Shown here piece by piece: positions 26,220 through 35,229 of a stretch of 64,000 nucleotides of DNA. Source of the stretch: Streptomyces sp. ADI95-17 (lineage in GTDB: Bacteria > Actinomycetota > Actinomycetes > Streptomycetales > Streptomycetaceae). Location of the stretch: contig NZ_ML123052.1 in assembly GCF_003846175.1 (NCBI RefSeq), positions 98,501 to 162,500 of the forward strand. Direction: 5' to 3'. How positions within the stretch are numbered: position 1 is the first letter of the stretch; the number at the start of each line of letters is the position of its first letter. The position numbers and the translations under genes are program-made. Under the pieces are notes generated by a model. That model was not told where the DNA came from and made no database searches. It worked only from the letters and a program-made list of their open reading frames with translations.

Positions 26220-27809
26220 TCAGTCCTTCAGGCCCTCGGAGACGGCCGTGTCCCCGGAGCCGGGCTGCGCCGGAACGCTCGCTCCGGCCGCCGCGCCACC
26301 ACCGGCACCCTCACCGTCCCCGTCCGAGTTGATCTGCTCGATGATCGCGTCGCGCTCGGGGGTGTCCTCCGGTTTGACGAAGCCGATCACGATGTAGAGG
26401 ACCAGCGAGATCGCCAGCGGCAGGGCCACCTGGTACTGGAGCGCGACATCCGTCTTCACCGAACCGTCGAAGTCGTAGTTGGTGAAGTAGAACGCCAGCA
26501 GCCCCGCCGCCCAGCTGGTGAGCGCGGCCGTCGGGCCGGACCTGCGGAAGCCGCGCAGCAGGCCGAGCATGAACGGGATCGCGATCGGGCCCATCAGACC
26601 GGCGACCCACTTGATGACGACCGAGATGATGTCCTTGAACGTCGGTGAGTTGATCTGGGTGGCGAGCGCCATCGACAGGGCGAGGAAGCCGAGCGTCGAG
26701 AGCCGCGCCGCCAGCAGGCCCGCCCGGCTGCCCCATTCGCGTGCCGACTTGGACAGGACCGGGGCGATGTCCCGGGTGAAGACCGCCGAGATGGCGTTGG
26801 CGTCCGAGGAGCACATGGCCATCGTGTGCGAGAAGAACCCGACGACGACCAGCCCCAACAGGCCGTGCGGCAACAGCTGTTCGGTCATCAGGGCGTAGCT
26901 GTCCGAGGCGTCCGGCTTCTGCGCGTGCACCAGCAGCGGGGCACACCACATCGGGAAGAACAGCACCGTCGGCCAGACCAGCCACAGCGCGGCGGAGAGC
27001 CGGGCCGAGCGCTTCGCGGCCGCGGCGGACTCCGTGGCCATGTAGCGCTGCGCCTGGTTCCACATGCCGCCGTTGTACTCGAAGGTCTTGATGAAGAGAT
27101 ACGCCAGCAGGAAGGTCACGGTGTACGGGCCGGCCGTCGGGTCCGTGTGCCCCTCGGGCAGCTTGTCCCAGACCGTCCACAGGGTGCTGAAGCCGTCGAG
27201 CTCGCTCATGGCGGTCACGAGCATCGCGACGCCGGCGAGGAGCTGGATGATGAACTGGCCCAGCTCAGTGAGCGCGTCCGCCCAGAGGCCGCCGACCGTG
27301 CAGTAGACGGCGGTGATGCAGCCGGTGATGAAGATGCCCTGGGTGATCGAGATGCCGGTGAAGACGGAGAGCAGGGTGGCGATGGCCGCCCACTTGGCGC
27401 CGACGTCCACGATCTTCAGCAGCAGCCCGGACCAGGCGAGCGCCTGCTGCGTCTGGATGTTGTAGCGGTTCTTCAGGTATTCGAGCGGGGACGCGACATG
27501 CAGCCGTGAGCGCAGCCGGTTGAGCCGGGGAGCGAAGAGCTGGGCGCCGATGCCGATGCCGATGGCGATCGGCAGCGACCAGGTGACGAAGGACGTCACG
27601 CCGTACTGGTAGGCGATACCGGCGTAACCGGTGAACATCACCGCGCTGTAGCCGGACATGTGGTGCGAGATGCCGGAGAGCCACCACGGCATCCTGCCGC
27701 CCGCGGTGAAGAAGTCACTGACGTTGTCCACGCGCTTGTGGGACCAGAGCCCGATCGCGACCATCACACCGAAGTAGCCGATGAGCACGACCCAGTCGAG
27801 ACTGTTCAT
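26220..27809 (-). CDS. Sodium:solute symporter (SSS family)
   Basis: A 529-aa polytopic protein with 13-14 membrane segments and the SSS fold: DWVVLIGYFGVMVAIGLW, the VSDFFTAGGRMPWWLSGISH motif near the sodium site, SGYSAVMFTGYAGIAYQYG, the central GQFIIQLLAG segment and CSSDANAISAVFTRD. The sugar/polyol branch (SGLT-like) is the closest match, but the substrate cannot be assigned. The last 45 residues are a Gly/Ala-rich hydrophilic tail. It starts with ATG 27809 with a GGAGGG site. Transcribed alone; a 370-bp region lies upstream. Confidence 0.9.
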   Translation of the reverse strand: MNSLDWVVLIGYFGVMVAIGLWSHKRVDNVSDFFTAGGRMPWWLSGISHHMSGYSAVMFTGYAGIAYQYGVTSFVTWSLPIAIGIGIGAQLFAPRLNRLRSRLHVASPLEYLKNRYNIQTQQALAWSGLLLKIVDVGAKWAAIATLLSVFTGISITQGIFITGCITAVYCTVGGLWADALTELGQFIIQLLAGVAMLVTAMSELDGFSTLWTVWDKLPEGHTDPTAGPYTVTFLLAYLFIKTFEYNGGMWNQAQRYMATESAAAAKRSARLSAALWLVWPTVLFFPMWCAPLLVHAQKPDASDSYALMTEQLLPHGLLGLVVVGFFSHTMAMCSSDANAISAVFTRDIAPVLSKSAREWGSRAGLLAARLSTLGFLALSMALATQINSPTFKDIISVVIKWVAGLMGPIAIPFMLGLLRGFRRSGPTAALTSWAAGLLAFYFTNYDFDGSVKTDVALQYQVALPLAISLVLYIVIGFVKPEDTPERDAIIEQINSDGDGEGAGGGAAAGASVPAQPGSGDTAVSEGLKD

Positions 27810-28180
27810 GTGCCCCCTCCTGGGGTCCGCCTTGTGAACGGGGAACGCACTTCGCCAGTACGGCCGTTCAGCGGGGCCCCGTGCGGGAGCGGGGACATCG
27901 GGGATTGAACCGCCTGCCCGGTACCCCGGTCAAGGTTTTCGCGGTCAGGGATGTGAACGCAGATCAGCAATTCGAACGATTTTGCTCGCTCTTGACTTAC
28001 GCGGTCGTTGTCGCCGACGTGACGGCGGACACACGATGAGCGGGCACTTCGTCAGGTTGTGCAGAGAGCGCACTGTGGAGAACGAGGAACGCCGCACGGG
28101 ATGCGGGTCCCGTGCGGCGGAGAAGGGGAGGCTCATCGCGTCAGTCGCCTGCCGCGTCGGTTGCTTACCGCATCAGTCGT
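27810..28180. other. Intergenic region: symporter promoter and an SDR terminator
   Basis: No gene is supported. The left 200 bp, locally AT-richer (27950-28000), is the probable promoter of the symporter on the minus strand. A perfect 12-bp hairpin at 28090-28119 is the terminator of the SDR gene. Three GCATCAGT/GCGTCAGT-like short direct repeats lie at 28135-28195 around the SDR stop. Confidence 0.5.
28090..28119 (-). terminator. Hairpin terminator after the SDR gene
   Basis: CGCCGCACGGGA (28090-28101) and TCCCGTGCGGCG (28108-28119) form a perfect 12-bp stem with a 6-nt loop, 60 bp downstream of the SDR stop. Confidence 0.8.
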
Positions 28181-28963
28181 CTACCGCATCAGCTCGCCCG
28201 CGTTGACCAGGAGCGACTGTCCGGTGATCGCCCGCGCCCGGTCCGAGGCCAGGAAGGTGACGGCCTCGGCGACATCGCCGTCGGTGGCCGGCTCCGGGAG
28301 TGCCATGCGCTCGGTGAGCCTGCCCAGCACCTCGGCCTCGGGCACCCCCTCGCTGTGCGCCGTGAACTGTACGAACGCCTGCACCGGCGGCCCCCACATC
28401 CAGCCCGGCAGCACCGTGTTCACCCTGATCCGGTGCGGGCCCAGCTCCTGCGCCATGGAGTACATGGCCGAGGTGAGTGCCCCCTTCGAGGCCGCGTACG
28501 CCGCCTGCCGGACCTGGGTCGGCGCGGCCACCGCGGACTGCGTACCGATGATCACGACCGAGCCGCCGCGCTCCTTGAGGGCGGGCAGACAGGCGCGGGT
28601 CATCCGCAGGGTGCCGAGCAGATTGACGTCGATCACCGACTGCCAGGTCGCGAAGTCGGCGTCCTCGATCCCGCCGAAGCAGCTGTCCCAGGCGGCGACA
28701 TGGACCACCGCGTCGATCCGCCCGAACCGCTCCAGGGCCAGCGCGGCGAGCGCCTCGCACTGCGCCTCGTCGGTGATGTCGGTGGCCAGCCGGGCGGTGT
28801 GCCGGCCGTCCGGGTCGATCTCGGCCGCCGACTTGGCGAGATTCGCGGCGGTGCGCGCCCCGAGCACCGCGTTGCCGCCGTCCCGTACGACCGCCGCCGC
28901 GACCCGGTGCCCGAGCCCGGCGCCCACCCCGGACACGACGACGGTCTTCCCCGCTAACAACAT
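28181..28963 (-). CDS. Short-chain dehydrogenase/reductase (SDR)
   Basis: A 260-aa classical SDR. The cofactor motif is GVGAGLG (residues 12-18), the acidic-residue loop ATDIT follows, and the catalytic pair is in YAASK (Tyr156, Lys160) with Ser143 upstream. The NNAG element is replaced by VHVAA. C-terminal ITGQSLLVNAGELM matches the family end. Substrate unknown. It faces the gene at 29044 across an 80-bp gap holding a perfect palindrome, so both are likely co-regulated and may act on the same compound. Confidence 0.93.
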   Translation of the reverse strand: MLLAGKTVVVSGVGAGLGHRVAAAVVRDGGNAVLGARTAANLAKSAAEIDPDGRHTARLATDITDEAQCEALAALALERFGRIDAVVHVAAWDSCFGGIEDADFATWQSVIDVNLLGTLRMTRACLPALKERGGSVVIIGTQSAVAAPTQVRQAAYAASKGALTSAMYSMAQELGPHRIRVNTVLPGWMWGPPVQAFVQFTAHSEGVPEAEVLGRLTERMALPEPATDGDVAEAVTFLASDRARAITGQSLLVNAGELMR

Positions 28964-28990
28964 CGGTGGCCTCCCGGCTCTGGCAGAACG

Positions 28991-29007
28991 TCTGACGGGG
29001 CGTCAGA
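28991..29007. promoter_or_regulatory. Palindrome between divergent SDR and unknown gene
   Basis: TCTGACG (28991-28997), GGG, CGTCAGA (29001-29007), a perfect 7-bp inverted repeat. TGACG/CGTCA half-sites of this kind are typical of TetR-family catabolic repressors. It is in position to control both divergent genes. No regulator gene is adjacent. Confidence 0.65.
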
Positions 29008-29043
29008 GTAGGACGCCGCTGCGGAGTACGGAAGGGGAACGGC

Positions 29044-29883
29044 ATGAGCGACGAGACACGGAGCGACACCTACGCCGAACTGGCCGCGCTGGGGCCGTAC
29101 GGCGTCCATCCCGGCCACGCGCTGATCACCATGGTGGAACCGCACCCGGGCCATGAGTACGCGTACAACCGCTGGTACGAGGACGACCACTACTACGCGG
29201 GTGCGATGGCGATGCCCTGGATGTTCGCCGGGCGCCGCTGGGTGGCCACCCGGGAGCTCCAGGAACTGCGCTACCCGGAGGCGTCGGCGGTCGCGCAGCC
29301 CGTCACGGCCGGCTGCTACCTGTCGACGTACTGGGTGACGGACGGGCGCTACGACGACCACATGAAGTGGACCGTGGGCATCAACAAGCGGCTCAACCGG
29401 GACGGCCGGGTCCACCAGGCCCGGACCCATGTGTTCACCGCGTTCCAGGACCACGAGGCGACGGTCTACCGGGACGGTGCGGCGGGGCCCCGGGACTTCC
29501 ACGCCCTGGACCACCCCTACCGGGGGCTGGTCCTCGAAGTGATCGACGCCGAAGAGGCCGGGGCGCGGGGCGAGTTGCTGGAGTGGCTGCGGTCGCGGCA
29601 TCTGCCGAAGCGGCTGGCCGGCTCGCCCGCGGCGATGGTGACCGTCTTCCGGCCCACGCCGCTGCCGGGCGACCGGATGAGCTATGTGAAGCAGGTCGAG
29701 GGCGTCGACACCCGGCTGACCCTGCTGTGGTTCCTCCAGGAGGACCCGCGGGAGTGCTGGAACGAGCACTTCACCGGGCTCGACGCGGCGGTCGCGGAAT
29801 CCGGCCTGGGGCGGGTGGAGCTGGTGGCACCGTTCATCCCGACGGTGCCGGGGACCGACCTGTACGTGGATCAGCTGCGCTGA
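29044..29883 (+). CDS. Protein of unknown function, probable dimeric alpha-beta barrel
   Basis: A 279-aa soluble protein with no signal peptide. The strand-helix patterns HALITMVEPHPGHEYAYNRW and a second half around ALDHPYRGLVLEVIDAEEAG and AAMVTVFRPTPL suggest two tandem ferredoxin-like (EthD-like) domains. Conserved-looking WYEDDHYYAGAMAMPWMF may line a pocket. Divergent from an SDR with a shared palindrome, it may be its partner in catabolism of an aromatic or terpenoid compound; this is inference. ATG 29044 follows GGAAGGGGAACGGC. Confidence 0.7.
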   Translation: MSDETRSDTYAELAALGPYGVHPGHALITMVEPHPGHEYAYNRWYEDDHYYAGAMAMPWMFAGRRWVATRELQELRYPEASAVAQPVTAGCYLSTYWVTDGRYDDHMKWTVGINKRLNRDGRVHQARTHVFTAFQDHEATVYRDGAAGPRDFHALDHPYRGLVLEVIDAEEAGARGELLEWLRSRHLPKRLAGSPAAMVTVFRPTPLPGDRMSYVKQVEGVDTRLTLLWFLQEDPRECWNEHFTGLDAAVAESGLGRVELVAPFIPTVPGTDLYVDQLR

Positions 29884-30023
29884 GCGGCTTCACCGGGCGG
29901 TTCCGGTCGCCCGGCCTCCCGTCGGATCGGGCACCGAGCCCCCTCGGCCAGGACGGCGGACCAGTCGAGAGGGCTGACGGCAGCACCGGATCCGGCGCCG
30001 CGATGCGAACGGGAAATCATCGG

Positions 30024-30236
30024 TCAGGCGTCGAGCGCAGCCTCGCCGACATCACGCACGAATGCGTTCCAGGCGGCGGGGACGAACGTGATCGAGGGGC
30101 CCTCGGGGGCCTTCGAGTCACGCACCGCAATTGCCTGGGTGAGAGGGGACTTGACTTCGACGCAGGCGCCGTTGCCCCCGGAATACGAGGACTTCGTCCA
30201 CTTGTCCGTAGCACCCTGACGAATGGCCATGTTCAC
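30024..30236 (-). CDS. DUF397 protein
   Basis: A 70-aa DUF397 protein: WTKSSYSGGNGACVEV, IAVRDSKAPEGPSI, FVPAAWNAFVRDV. It is the small partner of the XRE/DUF5753 protein encoded 255 bp upstream on the same strand. The larger gap, unlike the coupled pair at 16.4 kb, suggests separate expression. ATG 30236 or 30230 may be used. Confidence 0.92.
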   Translation of the reverse strand: MNMAIRQGATDKWTKSSYSGGNGACVEVKSPLTQAIAVRDSKAPEGPSITFVPAAWNAFVRDVGEAALDA

Positions 30237-30491
30237 TCCGGTTCAAAGAGTCGCGTGAATGACACCAACACCGTTCCGGTTGGCGTGATCGACGCTACTC
30301 GCCAAGCTCCTTGCGCGAAGGGGGCGTTCACTCGACCGAGTGGTATATACCAGGTAGATCTTCCGGTCGAGGTGGGCGGCGGTGTACCTTACCGCCGCCC
30401 CTCCCGTAACATCACTTCATTTTCCGCATTCCGGACCTTACGGGCCGTCCGATGCCCGGTGCTCGGCACCCGGCATCCGGCCCCCCGGCGT

Positions 30492-31361
30492 TCAGTCGAT
30501 GCCGGGCCGGGTGTACCCCTTCACGATCTCGGTGATGAAGTGCCGGGTCTGTTCCACATTCAGCGCCTGCGCCCGCAGATGCTCGTACATGACGCTGTAC
30601 CGCTGAACGTCATTGGCTTTCTCCAGATAGAGATCGCTGGTGACGCCCTCGATGTAGACGACGCTGGAATCGGCGGCGTCCGGGAATTCCAGAATGGCGT
30701 ACTGCCCGTTGATGCCGGGGTGCGCGCCCATGTCGAACGGCAGTACCTGCACGGTGACATGCGGCAGCTGGGAGAGCTCGATGAGTTGCTCCAACTGCTC
30801 GATCATCACCTGCTTGCCGCCGACCAGCCGGCGCAGCGCCGACTCGTCGATGACCGCCCACAGCCGCAGCGGATGCTCGGGGTCGGTGATCCGGTCCTGG
30901 CGGCGGGCCCGGACGCTGACGCGCTTGTCGATGTCGTTCGGCGGGGCCTCCGGCAGCGCTCCGTTGATCAGCGCCTCGGCGTAACTCCGCGTCTGCAACA
31001 ACCCCGGGACCACCTGGGGTTCGTACACCCGCAGCGATTCGGCGTCGGTCTCCAGACCGATGTAGACGCTGTACGGGATGTCGCCGAACGCGTGCCACCA
31101 GCCCTGCTGGCGCGAATCCTTGGCCATCTGCATGAGCGAGTCGACGATCCGGACGTCCTCGACCTGGTACACCCCGCAGAGGTCGCGGACATCGCGCTGG
31201 CTGATGGAACGGCGGCCGTTCTCCAGGCGGCTGATCTTCGACTGCGAGACCAGCAGCCGCTCCGCCACCTCCTCGGCCGTCATGCCCTTGAGCTCGCGCA
31301 GTCGGCGCAATTCCTGGCCCAGCCGGCGTCGTCTGACGGTGGGATTGACGTTGGTCGGCAC
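30492..31361 (-). CDS. XRE family regulator (HTH + DUF5753)
   Basis: A 289-aa regulator. The HTH is LGQELRRLRELKGMTAEEVA through SQSKISRLENGRRSIS; the DUF5753 domain has VYEPQVVPGLLQTRSYAEAL, LWAVIDESALRRLVGG, VTVQVLPFDMGAHPG and YEHLRAQALNVEQTR. Its ATG matches the family start (MPTNVNPTVRRRRLG). This is the full-length type that pairs with DUF397 and, in some cases, influences development. A hairpin at 31459-31492 isolates it from the GPP34 gene upstream. Confidence 0.93.
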   Translation of the reverse strand: MPTNVNPTVRRRRLGQELRRLRELKGMTAEEVAERLLVSQSKISRLENGRRSISQRDVRDLCGVYQVEDVRIVDSLMQMAKDSRQQGWWHAFGDIPYSVYIGLETDAESLRVYEPQVVPGLLQTRSYAEALINGALPEAPPNDIDKRVSVRARRQDRITDPEHPLRLWAVIDESALRRLVGGKQVMIEQLEQLIELSQLPHVTVQVLPFDMGAHPGINGQYAILEFPDAADSSVVYIEGVTSDLYLEKANDVQRYSVMYEHLRAQALNVEQTRHFITEIVKGYTRPGID

Positions 31362-31458
31362 GGAAACGGCACCTCCGGCTATGTAGCTGTGCGTATCTAC
31401 TGCTCAGCAGATTGCCACCCCCGGCCCCGGCCGCGCTGGGAAATGGCCACAAGCAAGC

Positions 31459-31492
31459 GCGCGGGGCAGCCATGATCGTGGCTGCCCCGCGC
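31459..31492 (-). terminator. Hairpin terminator after the GPP34 gene
   Basis: A 14-bp perfect stem (31459-31472 with 31479-31492) and 6-nt loop TGATCG, about 100 bp downstream of the GPP34 stop. Confidence 0.85.
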
Positions 31493-31590
31493 TTGGTGCG
31501 GCTCCCGAACCGGGTCTTGGGGACGACGGTGCGGCGGTATTCGGTTGGTGCTGCGGTGCGGTGCTCAAGGTGTTGACGCGCCCGGGGCCT

Positions 31591-32313
31591 CTAGCCGGCC
31601 GCGGTGTGCGCCATGCTGCCGCGGCGTGACTGCGACTGCACTTGCGGTTGCAACGGAACTCCGGCCGCCTGGTTGCGGCGCGGCTGTGCGACCGCCCCGT
31701 TCTGGACGTCCATCACGGCGTGCGCCACGAGTCCGCCCATGGGGTCGTGTCTGATCAGGTCCCGGAGCCTGGAGCGTGATGAACGCCCCTCGTTCCCGGG
31801 ATACAGGTGCTTGCCGAGTCCGACCGCGTGGGCCAGCGCGGCGAGCGCCGCGGTCCGCGGGTCCGGCGGTACGCCGGTGCGGATCGCACTGTCCAGCCTG
31901 GCTCTGATGTCCCGGCTGATTGCCGTGTCCGTCGCCTGGTAGCGAGTCGTCGGCAGCACTCCGCACATCTGGCCCGCCACGGCATGCACCATGCCGCACC
32001 GCTCCAGATGAGCGAGGTAGATCTGACGCAGCCCCAGCCGGGGCCCGCCAATCCAGTGGACCGCCCGAACCGGGCTGCCGCGTCGCCGCAGCAGTTCCAG
32101 TGCGGAGTCCAGAGTCGGATCTCCTGTCGGCCGTGGCATCACCACGGCGATACGATCCCCGTCAGGGGCTATCCGTCCTGCCAGAGCCAGCTCTACTAGC
32201 TGAGCCCCGGCGAGGCCGAGGTCGAGCGACTGCGGCTGCGCTGTGGTACCCGTGGTCGGGTCCAGAGCGAGCAGCAGAAGCTCCTCCGGAATTGTTCTGC
32301 GGCTCCTGCCCAT
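31591..32313 (-). CDS. GPP34 (GOLPH3-like) phosphoprotein-family protein
   Basis: A 240-aa protein of the bacterial GPP34 family, homologous to the Golgi phosphoinositide-binding protein GOLPH3. The start TIPEELLLLALDPTTG and the LDLGLAGAQLVELALAGRI helix are diagnostic. Later segments such as DTAISRDIRARLDSAI and ALAALAHAVGLGKHLYPG follow the family. Streptomyces have several paralogues of unknown cellular role, presumed lipid-binding. The last 25 residues are Gln/Arg-rich and probably disordered. Monocistronic. Confidence 0.93.
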   Translation of the reverse strand: MGRSRRTIPEELLLLALDPTTGTTAQPQSLDLGLAGAQLVELALAGRIAPDGDRIAVVMPRPTGDPTLDSALELLRRRGSPVRAVHWIGGPRLGLRQIYLAHLERCGMVHAVAGQMCGVLPTTRYQATDTAISRDIRARLDSAIRTGVPPDPRTAALAALAHAVGLGKHLYPGNEGRSSRSRLRDLIRHDPMGGLVAHAVMDVQNGAVAQPRRNQAAGVPLQPQVQSQSRRGSMAHTAAG

Positions 32314-32509
32314 CCATGCCTCCCCGCGTGGATGAATGACAGGGTGACCCCTCTCACATTGGTCTGTCGAGAGCGCCTGGGTGCTTTGTACGGGAACCAG
32401 TAGGTATGTCGTTCCCGTCTAGCAGCCGGGCCGGTGGTTCACACGGGACACTGGTAGATGGTTCGGACAGCGCGGGGGGTGTCCCCCGTGCCGCATGGAG
32501 GAGGCATCG

Positions 32510-35032
32510 GTGGCGGGCGAGTCCCCCGACAAGTCGGAGCAGCAGAAGTCGTCGGGTACGGCTCGGAGCGAAAGCGATCCGCGGCTTGCCGTCTTCCGTG
32601 AACCGTCCGCCGATGACGCGGCCGCCGGGAACGGAAACGGAAAGACGGACACGGCCACGGCGGTCTTCCGTACGGATGCCCTCGCCGAGGCCGAGTCGGA
32701 CACGGCTACGGCCGTCTTCCGCGCGCCGTCCGAGGACGGCGCGGGCGACGACGGCGAGAACGGCGACGGCGCGGACGGCGCGGACGCGAGCGGCGCGGTC
32801 GCGGACGACGCGGAAGCCGATGCGGCTTCGGCGGCTTCGGCGGCTTCGGCGGCCGAGGACTCCGAGAGCACTGACGGTGCTGTGGGCGCCGAGGAGACCG
32901 GAGAGGCCGCGGGGGCCAAGAAGCCCGCCGACGCTCCGGAGGAGGCACCTGAGGCCTCTGAGGACGCGGATGCGGCTGAGGCGGCGGATGCACCGGAGAC
33001 CGCGGAGGCGGCCGAGGCCGCTGAGGAGCCCGAGAGCGACGCGGAGGGCGCGGACGACGCGGACGACGCGGCGGAGACCGCCGAGAGCTCCGAAGGCACA
33101 GAGGGCGCTGCGGAGGGCGATGCGCGGCTGCGTGCGGCCGTCGCCGCCTGGGTGTCGAAGGACGACGACGAGGCCACGGAGGGCGACGACGACGCGAAGG
33201 ACGACGCGAAGGCCGTCACGTCGGACGACGGCGACGGGGACCAGGACCGGGACGAGGACGACGCGAAGGCCCCGGAGGCGGACGACGTAACCCCGGAGGC
33301 GGCGACCGCGACCGCGTCGGCCGATGCGGATGCCGATGCCGAGTCCAAGGCCGATGACGACGCGGACGAGCCGTCCGGCGACGAGTCCGGCGACGACAAG
33401 GCTTCCTCCGGCGAGGAGAAGAAGGCCGAGGCCGAGGACGACAAGGACGCCGACGCCGACGAGGACAAGGGCGGGATCGATCAGCCGACCGCCATCTTCA
33501 GGGCGCCCGCCGCGCCCAAGGTCGACCAGCCGACGACCGCGCTGAAGATCCTCCCGTCCGAGTCGAAGTCCGAGTCGAAGGCCGAGTCCGCCGCCGAGCG
33601 GACCAGCAAGTTCGTACCCCTGCGCGGGGACGACGCACGGCCGGCGCCGAAGCCGACGCCCGCGCCCCGCAAGCCGGAGACGCCCGTCGCGCCGGCGCCC
33701 GCCTCGCTGTCCGGTGCCGAGCGGACCACGCAGCAGCCGATGCCGCCGAAGCCGCCGCTCGACCTGCTGGCCGAGCTGACGAACACGCCCCCGCCGCCGG
33801 AGACCCCGGTCCGCACCGCCGTCCGCCGGGTCAAGATCTGGACCCCGCTGGTGCTGCTCCTGTTGATCGTCTTTGCGATCGCGCAGGCGGTGCGCCCGCT
33901 GCCCACGCCCACTCTGGCGCTCTCCGCGGACCCCACGTACACCTTCGGCGGCGGGAAGCTGGAGATGCCGTGGCCCGGCGAGGGACAGGGCGCGGTCGAG
34001 GTCGAGGGCGTCGGTTCGCTGGGCACGTACGGCAACCAGAAGCCCGCGCCGATCGCGAGCGTCGCGAAGATCATGACCGCGTACGTGATCCTCCAGGACC
34101 ACCCGATCACCGGTAAGCAGAAAGGTGGCCTGATCGAGGTCGACAAGAAGGCGGGCGAGGAAGCCAACCGCCCGGACGAGTCGACCGCGCCGATCCAGGA
34201 AGGGCAGAAGTACACGCAGCGTCAGATGCTGCAGCTGCTGATGATCCCCTCCGGGAACAACGTGGCGCGGCTGCTCGCCCGCTGGGACGCCAAGACCGAG
34301 GAGGCCTTCGTCGAGCGGATGAACGCGGCGGCCAAGGACCTCGGCATGACGGACTCGACGTACACGGACCCCAGCGGTCTGGAGCCCACCACCAGGTCCA
34401 CGCCCGCCGACCAGCTCAAGCTGGCGAAGGCGGTCATGCAGAACGACGTCTTCCGCGAGATCGTGAACATGCCCCAGGCCGACATCCCGGGCATCGGCAA
34501 GACCATCTACAACAACAACGTGATCCTGCTGGAGCCCGGGGTGAGCGGCATCAAGACCGGCTCCTCGACCCCGGCCGGCGGCAACCTGGTCTGGGCGGCC
34601 GACACGGTCATCGACGGCAAGAGCCGCCGGATCGTCGGTGCGGTGATGGGGGCCCAGCTGGACGGCACCCTGGACGCCAAGCTGCAGCGGGCCATACAGA
34701 ACAGCCTGAAGCTGATCAAGGCCGCTCAGAAGGGCGTCGTCTCCGCCCCCGTCGTCAAGAAGGGCGATGTCGTCGGGTACGTCGACAACGGACTCGGCGG
34801 CCGGACCCCCGTGGTCTCCACCAAGGACCTCAAGGCGATCGGCTGGGGCGGGCTCACCGTGAGCCTCAAGATCGGAGCGGGTGACAAGCCGATCCCGCAC
34901 TCCGCGAAGGCGGGCACCACGGTCGGCGAAGTGACGGTCGGCACGGGTACCGGCAAGGTCTCGGCGCCGGTCACGCTCCAGTCGGAGATGACCGAACCCA
35001 CCTTCGGCGACAAGCTGACCCGGATCGGCTGA
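32510..35032 (+). CDS. D-alanyl-D-alanine carboxypeptidase (S11) with long acidic cytoplasmic domain
   Basis: An 840-aa peptidase S11 enzyme. Residues 1-440 are an extremely acidic Ala/Asp/Glu low-complexity region on the cytoplasmic side, with recurring T/L-A-V/I-F-R motifs (Phe29, 53, 70, 330) and a KFVPLR motif. One membrane anchor (about 441-465, WTPLVLLLLIVFAIA) leads to the extracellular catalytic domain with SVAK (Ser517, Lys520), SGN (581-583) and KTG (682-684), all intact. Family enzymes are usually about 400 aa. The GTG at 32510 was chosen because ATGGAGGAGG lies 7 nt before it; that in-frame ATG (32495) is part of the ribosome site. A hairpin terminator follows. Confidence 0.93.
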   Translation: MAGESPDKSEQQKSSGTARSESDPRLAVFREPSADDAAAGNGNGKTDTATAVFRTDALAEAESDTATAVFRAPSEDGAGDDGENGDGADGADASGAVADDAEADAASAASAASAAEDSESTDGAVGAEETGEAAGAKKPADAPEEAPEASEDADAAEAADAPETAEAAEAAEEPESDAEGADDADDAAETAESSEGTEGAAEGDARLRAAVAAWVSKDDDEATEGDDDAKDDAKAVTSDDGDGDQDRDEDDAKAPEADDVTPEAATATASADADADAESKADDDADEPSGDESGDDKASSGEEKKAEAEDDKDADADEDKGGIDQPTAIFRAPAAPKVDQPTTALKILPSESKSESKAESAAERTSKFVPLRGDDARPAPKPTPAPRKPETPVAPAPASLSGAERTTQQPMPPKPPLDLLAELTNTPPPPETPVRTAVRRVKIWTPLVLLLLIVFAIAQAVRPLPTPTLALSADPTYTFGGGKLEMPWPGEGQGAVEVEGVGSLGTYGNQKPAPIASVAKIMTAYVILQDHPITGKQKGGLIEVDKKAGEEANRPDESTAPIQEGQKYTQRQMLQLLMIPSGNNVARLLARWDAKTEEAFVERMNAAAKDLGMTDSTYTDPSGLEPTTRSTPADQLKLAKAVMQNDVFREIVNMPQADIPGIGKTIYNNNVILLEPGVSGIKTGSSTPAGGNLVWAADTVIDGKSRRIVGAVMGAQLDGTLDAKLQRAIQNSLKLIKAAQKGVVSAPVVKKGDVVGYVDNGLGGRTPVVSTKDLKAIGWGGLTVSLKIGAGDKPIPHSAKAGTTVGEVTVGTGTGKVSAPVTLQSEMTEPTFGDKLTRIG

Positions 35033-35074
35033 CCGGCCGCCGGGAAGGCCCGATGGCCGGAACGACCCGATGAC

Positions 35075-35104
35075 GAAGGGGGCGCCGATCCCGGCGCCCC
35101 CTTC
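35075..35104 (+). terminator. Hairpin terminator after the D,D-carboxypeptidase
   Basis: GAAGGGGGCGCC (35075-35086) and GGCGCCCCCTTC (35093-35104), 12-bp perfect stem, 6-nt loop, 43 bp past the stop. Confidence 0.85.
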
Positions 35105-35229
35105 CGCATTGCGTACGTGTTAGCGTCCCGGGGCAACTCGATGACGCCGGGACGGCGTCCTCACAGGTGCACGGGGACGGGGTACGGGGCGCGCAGGCAG
35201 GCGGATCCGGGAAGACGGGGAGAGCCGTA

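Noticed and set aside
28059..29156. 365-codon plus-strand frame opposite the SDR gene
   Set aside because: It is antisense to a clear SDR with catalytic motifs; no start signal or recognisable domain.
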